The notes under the pieces are model-generated. The model was not told the origin of the DNA and did not search any database. It saw only the letters and a program-made list of their open reading frames with translations. Below are positions 56,433 to 64,000 of a stretch of 64,000 bases of DNA, in pieces. Each line of letters opens with the position of its first letter. Position 1 is the first letter of the stretch. Source of the stretch: Petunia secreta. Lineage: Eukaryota > Streptophyta > Magnoliopsida > Solanales > Solanaceae. Location of the stretch: positions 14,340,001 to 14,404,000 of the forward strand of contig JARKIP010000017.1 of assembly GCA_029990175.1 (NCBI GenBank), read 5' to 3'. Made by a program: the position numbers and the translations under genes.

Positions 56433-57442
56433 ATGGCTAGGCTTCATTCTTACGAATCCTCGTTCTTGTTGTTGTTGTTGTTATGTTAGTGTTGTTGTTG
56501 TTCTTGAAAAGAAGAAAAAATAAAAAAATTAAAAACTTGAAATTTTTTTTCATAGATCGGGTTGGAATCGAATCCCCAAGTGTTAAAAAGTATCAGGGAT
56601 TGTTCTATATTGTATTCCCGTTGTTTTGGTATACTCATATCACAATTTGGTGTTACGAATCAAAATTTCAAAAATCAAAATTCAAAGGTTTGAAAAATTC
56701 TTGAAAACACTTCAAACTTGAATTGAAGATTGTTGTTGTTTGTTTGGGGTTGAAAACCATTGGGGATTGATTAGAATAGTTGATTACACCATTGGGTATC
56801 ATTGGATTTGAGTAACGAGTTGAAGTCATTGGAAATTTGGGTGCAAAACGAGCCGAAACCCAGTAGTTGAAAAGCTGCAGATTCAGCTTTAGGCGAACCG
56901 CCTCAGGATTTAGGCGGACCGCTTTAGCAAAAGTCCCTCTCTGGAATTTTTTAGGCGGAGCGCCTCCCCCTGTTACTTGTTTCCGGGTAGTTTTTTCGTA
57001 CGTTTTCATTTGTTGTTTGCCTCCGGGCTTCTTGGTTAGTGTTTCTAGGGTAATTGGCCTACTCGAAAGACACTAACTCTTCAGCATATTAGGAAATTCG
57101 TGACTAGAGGAGAGTAGAACTCAAAGAAGCCTCGTAGAATATTTTTGCTTCAAATGCTCACTCATATAGCCATTCGCCCATAGAGTCACATCAATTCTAC
57201 TCACCCCGAAGAGTATTGGATTCGTGTGACTTGAGTGGTTATTGAGGTAGTTGTTCAACTACGAGAAAACTTTTGAAATCAAGCTTGAGTGATCCTACCA
57301 CCCACTAAATTGAGTGTACCTGAGTGCCATTCCAAAGATGAGGGAGGGAGTGAGATTTTTACTCTATGCCATTCCAAAGATGAGGGAGCGAGTGAGATTT
57401 TTACTCTAACCTCTTTCTCTTGTCTTTAATTTTTGTAGGTAC
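56433..57442 (+). other. Element C leader with GC-rich palindromes
   Basis: About 1 kb without a gene. 56885-56965 has three GGCGGACCGCC-type words. A 30-35-bp direct repeat (GCCATTCCAAAGATGAGGGA) occurs at 57329 and 57367. Confidence 0.7.
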
Positions 57443-59329
57443 ATGGCCGGAGACGTATACGATACCATTTACGTCCCGGTAAGCACTTTGGCCTAACTCT
57501 TGGCCGAGGTGAGATCCATAAGCTTGAGGCTTGATAGCCTTAAAGAGGAATGGACCCCGAGTGTCTAAAAAGATGCCGGAGAAGGCATTAGTGAAGGAAA
57601 GTTGGGCATTCCTCAACAAGTGGGCATTCCCCACAACTTGGGCATTCTCCACAACTTGGTCATTCCCCAAGATGATGTAGTTACTCACTCTAGGAGTAAG
57701 TATACTACTCCTATGAGCCAACCAATGGCAAATGAGGAAGTTGGGGGAGGTGAGCGAGGTGATGACATTCTTAGACCTCATCTCCATGCACTTGCACATG
57801 AGAGCGAATTAAAAGAAAGAAGAGGAGAGGAAAAACAAATTGAGAGTGAGGACACCCTTATGTTATCTTCTTCTTCTTGCTATAGCTTTTGTGTAGGTAC
57901 ACTTGGAGGCGAGCTATTGGAGCCTCAACCATTTGCCTTGGAAGGAAGACAAGAGGATTGAGATCATCATTGTGAGCTTAATGACAGAGGGGTTGAGTGT
58001 GACACTACAAGCTATGTGAGTGCTCACAGGGGCGACTCAAATATACGTGTTACTTCACCCTTTCATGAACATGTTAATTCCTTGTCTTGTGAAGACTCAA
58101 TGCTAGTTGGTACTTGTAATGCATTTAATGAAATTGCAACTAGGGTAGAGTCGGTTAGTCAACTTGTGTGTGCATGTGAACCACTAGTTGAGAGGATTGC
58201 TAAGCCACATCATGATGTGAGCTCGATATGCAATGAACCTCTATTTAGTGAGAAAATGGTAGTTGACTATACTTGTGAGCATCGTTATGACACACCACCA
58301 ATTTTTGATAAAGGGGAAGATGAGTTGTTTGATCATGCCGTTATTGAGTTAATTGCCTTTGGTGGGCCTATGTGTTGTAGTGGGGAAGGTAGTGACATTG
58401 AGGAGTCCCTAGTGGACGAGATGGATAGAATAATATTCGATGAATCCTCAAGTGCGGATGATGAACCTAGCTATGATACTTCACCTTTGCTTGACCTTGA
58501 AAATGTGATGCGTACTTTTACTAATCCTTTATTTGAAGGTATCCTTATTTGTGGTGGTGACTTGTATCGAGCTAGAGTTAAGAATGAGTTGGAACCTCCA
58601 TGGTGTGAGGGATTTGATCCCATAGACAACTCTTTGTTTGAAGCTTCGAGTGAGGTAGATGATGCTTCTAGTGACCTACTCGTGTTGGTTTGGGTTATAA
58701 TGATGAAGAGGCTATTATTAATGCCTTCCTTGAGAGTTTACCTTGTGAGGGGGGTTGTCTTGAGGATAAAATTAGAGGTAAGGAGGTATCTCTTAGTGTG
58801 AGTATGAGAGCTTTTAAGAAGGGGAGTGGGGGTATTTGATGCTAATTGTGAATTGTACTTTGCCTATCCCATCCCACATGTTAACCACGCTTTGAGAATT
58901 GAGCATGTCGAACCCATTGTGCCAAATTGTGAAAGAATTTCATTGAAGGTTTGGTGTGTTGGTAATGAGCTTAAGGATCGTAGGGTTATTGATAAATTGA
59001 TCTTGCATGTTTCATGTCCTAATGATCTTTTTGTTCGTTCTTGTGTTGGGTGCATTTCTTTGCTAAGTCAAGTACTTATTGTTTCCTTGGGAGACGTGAG
59101 CTTTTTCATCATTGTTGATACTTGGCTTTACCATAAGAGTGTGTTTTCCACACTATTTGCACTAACCTACTTTTGGAGTAGGAGTTTTTGGTTTTGCTTG
59201 TCGTTGCTTGTAGCCCCTAGGTTCTATGGTAAGCCAAAGGAGAACTTGGAAGAAGCCTATTCCAAGTGGCGTTCTAGAAGAACAAGGGAGGAGAGCATTG
59301 GGAAACTCGAGGAGATGAAGATGCCATGA
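57443..59329 (+). pseudogene. Element C: gag-start remnant joined to a homologue of element A ORF2
   Basis: The ATG at 57443 begins MAGDVYDTIYVP, comparable to MAGND in B. In-frame stops occur near 57494, 57565 and at 57959-57961. KLGIPQQVGIPHNLG matches the repeated peptide of the B gag. The frame then follows element A ORF2: GTLGGELLEPQPF, EPLVERIAKPHHDVSS, RYDTPPIFDKGEDELF, FEGILICGGDLYRARV, LEPPW, and after two frameshifts (about 58680 and 58825) FDANCELYFAYPIPHVNHAL and WLYHKSVFST. A short NLEEAYSKWRSRR near 59245 matches the integrase tail of B (NLEEAYAKVALKK). Element C therefore looks like an autonomous-type frame whose middle was replaced. Confidence 0.8.
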
Positions 59330-59365
59330 ATGATGATGCCTTGATTTCGAGGACGAAATCCTTTT

Positions 59366-59378
59366 AAGAAGGGGAGGA
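59366..59378 (+). other. Polypurine tract, element C
   Basis: AAGAAGGGGAGGA directly before the 3' LTR, same as in A and B. Confidence 0.9.
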
Positions 59379-60224
59379 TGATGCGGGGCAAATTGAGCTA
59401 AGATGCCAACTCTCAAGGACCAAGCTTGAAAGATGAGACCAAGAGCTTTGGAGAAGAGTTGAAGGCACATCCCAAAGATTCGATGAACGGTGAAGCGTCT
59501 AAGGCCAAGGGAGAGCATCACAAGGCCAAAAAGGAGCGCACCAAGGCAGCCCAGGAAGAGGCGGACCGCCAACAGCTTTAGGCGGACTGCCTTCCCAAGT
59601 CCCAGCTCTCAGGAAATGCCATCCTGGCGGACAACCCCAAAATAGAGGCGGACCGCCCACCTTCTGCTGACTCCCAGCATGCTGAGAAGTAGCGGACGCC
59701 TAGTTCCATAAGGCGGACTGCCCACCACTATTTTGTCTAGACGGGAGCTTCACTAGTTTTAAGTGTATTTCCTATTCTAGCTCTAAGTAGCCTTTTATGT
59801 GTTGACTTCACTTGAGGGCATTTTAGTCATTTACTTTAGTCTTCGAAAGGGCCTATAAATAGAGCCCTTAGGCATTTAATTTGAGTTTAGCAAACCTTGA
59901 AATATAAATGATGAACATTTGAATGAATCTCAATGAAAACCCGTGAGCGGGTTTGATTTCACTTGGTGGATTCCAAGTTGAACATCGAATCTCTTGATCA
60001 TTCTATTTGCAAGAGCCGGGTACCTCTTGAAGGTAGTTGCATGGTATAGGTGATTCTTGACATTCATCCGGGGTGTATCGAGACAAGTTCCTCGGTGCTA
60101 CTTAGGTAATCGTTTCAAGCTTCGTCTTGATTTTTATCTCGATATCTTGTTAGATATCGCCTATCTTGTTTTAGCTTTTGCATTTTCGTATCGTCTTTTC
60201 GCTTCCGTATTTTACCCTGCATCA
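59379..60224 (+). repeat. Element C 3' LTR (846 bp)
   Basis: Direct-repeat partner of the 5' LTR with scattered substitutions and small indels. GC-rich words at 59560-59730, several of them eroded. Confidence 0.92.
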
Positions 60225-61270
60225 GCCACACCTTAACTTTCATCAACATGCTCACATTATTTCTAATGAGCAGATATCATCCACATGCCACTTCGTTACT
60301 CTCTCACTTTCTATAAAAACAAAACTCGTTAAAGCACTCCTCAAAACCAAAGGTCTTGATTTCTTTATCAAAACAAGTGTTTCATGCCCTAGATGCTTAT
60401 TAAGTCCATAGATGGGCCTATTAAGCTTACACTATAGGTGTTCTTTGCCACTATCCAAACTATCTGATTGCCTCATAAAGATGCATTCTTCAAGACTTCC
60501 ATTAAGGAAAGCTGTTTTGACATCCATTTGTCAAATCTCATAATCATAATGAGTAGCAATAGATAAGAGAATCCGAATAGACTTAAGCATGGCTATTGGC
60601 AAAAAATTTAAAATCGATCCCTTCTTTTTGAGTAAATCCTTTCGTAACAAGCCTAACTTTATAAGTTTGCACTTTTCTGTCTACTCATCTCTTCTTCTTA
60701 TAGATCCACTTACAGCCAATTAGTTTGACTTCATTAGAGTACATAGACTCCATTTTAGATTTCATAGTACAACCCATTTGTCCGCATCTTGATCACGTAG
60801 TGCCTCAGCGTAACTTTTTGGCTCGTTATCGAGCTTTTCTTCCAAGATTTCAAGAGTTTCCTCATGAAATTCACCTAAGAGCATTAAGGTTGTCAGTAAT
60901 CTTCTCATTCTCCCACTACAACGTGGCACTACTGTATTAGCATCAACCACTACGACATGGCACTACTGTATCAGCATCTCATTTTTAGGTTCTTGTGGCG
61001 TAGCCACAACCTGTTCAGGAAGACCATCATGGATTTTTTTTTCATCATCTTGCTAGACGACCATATCAACAGCTTCTTCCTCTATAATGTCTTACTCAAT
61101 AGCACTCCTACTACTTTGGGCCAACGGAGCATCGGGCACTACATGTCTATCAATATTTCTCCCACTACTCAAATGCAATGGAATGTCAATATCATCTTGT
61201 GGGGGTAGGAAATTCTTGATTATTTTCGGATGAATTTTTTGTTATTTCTTTGCTCATTTCCTGTAAAATT
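60225..61270 (-). pseudogene. pol: Copia H: N-terminal RT part up to the active site
   Basis: On minus a linker (SYAEALRDQDADKWV near 60790-60765) leads to decayed RT and a VDD active-site remnant near 60290, followed by LLIRNNVSMLMKVKVW up to the insertion of element C. There are many frame breaks. Confidence 0.75.
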
Positions 61271-62245
61271 AGTTTTCTTCTAGGAACCGGTCTACCATAA
61301 TGTCCCCCTCTAGAAACCTATCATTTGTACTAACAATTTGCTTTTTCTCTTTAGGACTATAAAATAGACCACCATTCGTCTCTTTTGGATAGCCAACAAA
61401 AATGCACACTTTTGTTCTTGATTCCAACTTGTCAGTTTTTGCTTTTAGCACATGTGCTGGACACCCCAAGATATTAATATGCCTCATACTATGCTTACGC
61501 CCAGTTCACAATTGAATAGGTGTCAAAGGTACTGACTTAGAAGGAACATAATTTAGAATATAATATGCAATTTCTAAGGCTAGTCCCAAAAATGAAGGAG
61601 GAAAATTCTAATAACTCATCATTGATCTCACCATTTCCATAAGAGTCATATTTCTTCTCTCTGCTGCACCATTTTGTTGTATGTCCCAAGTGCAAAAAAT
61701 TGAGACATAATCCCATTTTGTGTTAAGTAACTAATGAACTCCGCAGAGAGGTACTCGCCACCACGATCAGATTGCAATGTCTTGATATATTTTCCATGTC
61801 GCTTCTAAGCTTCCGCCTTACATTCATTGAATTTCTCAAAGCATTCAGACTTACGACGCAATAAGAAAAAATATCTATACTTTGAGTAATCATCAATGAA
61901 AGTCATGAAATACTCAAATCCACCTCTTGCCCGTATGTTCATTGGACCACACAAATTACAATGGATTAATTCAAGTTTATCACTGGCTCTATTTCCTTTT
62001 GAGAGGAAAGGTCTCTTGGTCATTTTACCTTCTAAACAAGATTCACAAGTTGGTAGCACCTCCATTTTCAATGAACTTAAAATTCCATCCTTGACCAACC
62101 TAGAAATCCTATTCAGATTAATATGACCTAGACGCAAGTGCCACATATATGTCTCATTTAAAACAGAAGAATGTTTTCTCTTATGAGGTAGATTAATGTT
62201 GTTACTTTCAGGGGATATATCAACAACAAAAAGGCCATGCAACAA
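61271..62245 (-). pseudogene. pol: Copia H: GAG-pre-integrase and integrase
   Basis: The frame at 62245-61805 has WHLRLGHINLNRISRLVKDG, then CESCLEGKMTKRPF (zinc-binding HHCC type) and the integrase core start (LELIHCNLCGPMNIRARGGF, MTFIDDYSKYRYFFLL). The usual first catalytic Asp position reads HCN, not HTD. Further parts continue to about 61500-61269 (GCPAHVLKAKTDKLESRTKV, CIFVGYPKETNG). Confidence 0.88.
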
Positions 62246-62318
62246 TGTACCATAAGAGAAGAGATAAAATGTTTATTAAGCCAATAACACAAGAGTTATT
62301 TGTAAACTAAACTTAATA

Positions 62319-62534
62319 TCAATCTCTTATGAAGCTAGATATCGCAATTAAATTTCTTCTTACGGAGGGCACATATAAAGCATCCTTTAAGACGAAAACT
62401 CTATCACCAATGAACAAAATACTAATATCTTCTACCGTTAAGAGTTGAACTCTTGCGCCATCGGCGAGATAAATGCAAGCTTCATCTTTACTTAGACATC
62501 GTATTTCCTGAAACTCCTGCAAAGAATTGCACAT
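62319..62534 (-). pseudogene. Copia H: protease C-terminal region
   Basis: Reads CLSKDEACIYLADGARVQLL, FIGDRVFVLKDALYVPSVRR and NLIAISSFIRD, the typical stretch between the copia protease and the GAG-pre-integrase domain. Confidence 0.8.
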
Positions 62535-63322
62535 ATGATTAGTGGCTCCTGAATCTACACACCATTGAATGATAGATAACGTCGCTAAACATGTTTCAAC
62601 AACAAGTAAATTGAATTACCTTGCTGTATTCAACTTTCAGAGATACGTAGGACACTACTTCTTAAAATGTCCACGTTGCTTGTACTAAAACACTTGTTCT
62701 AGGATTTTTCACGCCACCAGCAGCACCTCCAACAATCTTAGCTGGATGAACCTTTCTCAACATTAAGTGCAACAAGTGGAGCTTGTTCTTTTATTATAGA
62801 ATCAGCCGCCTGCAGCTCATTCAACAACTTCGCCAAATTAAAGACCAATTGATTCATACTATAATTCAGCAAAACTGCTGAAAATTGTCTGGCAGAGACC
62901 GCAAGATTATCCCCACCTGCGACTCTTTGTCAATGTTTTCTCCAAGGACCTCCAGTTCATTCAAAAGACTCGTCATCTTCAAAACATGGTCCCTAACAGA
63001 AGTACATTCAGACATTTTGCTATTCATAAGGGTCTTCATAGCCGTATGCTTTTGCGCATGATTCTGAGCTCCAAACATCTCTTTGAGACCCTCCAGAATT
63101 TCATAAGCAGACTCCATGTTTTGACGATGATGTTGCAGAACATTCGTCGCGGAAGCCAGAATGTAACGCCGTGCCATCTCATTAGCCTTAGTCCATTTAG
63201 CATAGGCTCTTTTTGCCTCATCAGTAGCATCTTCAGCAGGCTATAAGGGCACTCAAATTCTAGCACAAACTTGTACTCCTGGCAGTAAGAAGGATATCAA
63301 GGTTTCATTTCCAGGCAACATA
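62535..63322 (-). pseudogene. gag: Copia H: gag and zinc knuckle
   Basis: The gag start is near 63322 (MLPGNETLISFLLPG), with breaks, then ARRYILASATNVLQHHRQNM, EILEGLKEMFGAQNH and HVLKMTSLLNELEVLGENID (UBN2-type copia gag). A CCHC knuckle near 62700-62650 is readable only with frame changes (CFKCKQRGHF-like). Confidence 0.82.
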
Positions 63323-64000
63323 GTTAGGACCCTCAAGTTTGTTTTGGGAGAGAATAACACTTAGGGATTAAATGAAGACATGTCTAATATGTGAGATAAA
63401 ACAATTTAATTAGATCAAATTCAAAACACATCACACATATATTTTCATGCATCTTGAATAGCCAAATTTGTTGGGAAAGTAACTTTACCTTCACCATTAT
63501 ACATACAATTTCAGATGTCACTCATTAAACTAAATAGATCCAACTCAGTTGGAGAGTCTACTGTCAGTTTAATTTAAGTGAATATCAATTATTGAATATC
63601 CCTAGTCTCATTGACTCAAATGTAATTCTCAGTTGGAGAAATATATACAAGTCATCAACAGCAAGTGATTAAACATAGTATACCAATAATAGATTTATCA
63701 GTTGGAGAGGACGACCATGTTGTCAATATGTTAAACATATTATTTCTACTATTATTTAATCATGGAGAACTTATGGATTCATCCCTAACACCATAGGATT
63801 ATCTCCGTTACTTTTTCTCTTAAAAATAAATTTTTAGAAAATAGAAAAACGTCAAAAAACATGATCTTAACGACCTCAAATGGCCAGAAAATGCCGTTGC
63901 TCATTTCTTTGAAATATCATTTCTTTGAAATGAGTGTTGCTTAGAATGTCGTTGATATAAAACTAACAATAATAAATGGAAATAATAATAATGAAAAGAT
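63323..64000. other. Probable 5' leader of element H, no gene
   Basis: AT-rich. The decamer CAGTTGGAGA occurs three times (about 63548, 63635 and 63700). I find no primer site or LTR end before the window stops. Confidence 0.45.

Larger units (their letters stand above)
55577..60224 (+). mobile_element. Element C: non-autonomous LTR element related to A
   Basis: LTRs at 55577-56418 (842 bp) and 59379-60224 (846 bp). Flanks are GCCAT (55572-55576) and GCCAC (60225-60229), a duplication with one mismatch; the copia frame on both sides fits this. It has the same primer site and purine tract as A and B. The interior carries a gag-start fragment and a broken homologue of element A ORF2. No enzymes. 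Confidence 0.9.
54684..63322 (-). mobile_element. Element H: decayed Ty1/copia retrotransposon, split by element C
   Basis: On minus the order is gag (63322-62866), zinc knuckle, protease region, GAG-pre-integrase and integrase, then RT, interrupted at 60225/55576 by element C, then the rest of RT and RNase H to a stop at 54684. The order integrase before RT defines copia. Many stops and frameshifts. The LTRs are not delimited. Confidence 0.88.

Overview
The window is eukaryotic nuclear DNA from a flowering plant. It is AT-rich, has microsatellites and long noncoding stretches, and is dominated by nested transposable elements. The initiator-tRNA-Met primer sites, the CACTA, hAT and Mutator-type terminal repeats and a plant AAA-ATPase gene all fit a eudicot. 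Several MITE ends look like ones common in Solanaceae, but I cannot fix the family from sequence alone. One host gene is intact: a single-exon BCS1-type AAA-ATPase at 51039-52574 on the minus strand. One broken host-derived copy, of ribosomal protein eS6, lies at 3491-3824.

Layout, left to right. At 1-3490 is the 5' part of a Ty3/gypsy element (E, minus strand: gag, leader, primer site, LTR) inserted into the eS6 pseudogene. At 4627-8640 is a CACTA-like element holding tandem repeats and a nested MITE. At 9346-21188 is a three-LTR Ty3/gypsy complex (D) with very long LTRs; 57-bp and 35-bp minisatellites lie inside each LTR. At about 21579-23765 is a possible TIR element full of GAAACAG-type repeats. 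At 24412-28181 is a GAG-only LTR element (F, TSD CTAGG). From 28835 to 34340 lie several MITEs and a palindromic TGTGTACACA array.

From 34964 to 50436 there is a nest inside a TIR element (G). It contains a non-autonomous LTR element A (35096-48299, minus, TSD CCAAT) and a MULE-type MITE (49231-50376). Element A is itself split by an almost intact CRM-like Ty3/gypsy element B (38374-45909, plus, TSD CTCTC). After the AAA-ATPase gene comes a decayed Ty1/copia element (H, minus, pol and gag 54684-63322), split in its reverse transcriptase by element C (55577-60224, plus), a relative of A.

Elements A, B, C and E form one related group. They share LTRs of about 750-850 bp that begin TGATGC, the same tRNA-Met primer site and, where the 3' end is visible (A, B and C), a nearly identical 3' end with an AAGAAGGGGAGGA purine tract. 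B encodes a full set of enzymes; A and C do not. A and C instead carry a conserved reading frame of unknown function. A, C and E each carry arrays of a family-specific GC-rich palindromic word at two matching places: upstream of the LTR TATA box, and about 450-600 nt after the primer site. I consider the conserved frame and these arrays the least explained signals in the window.
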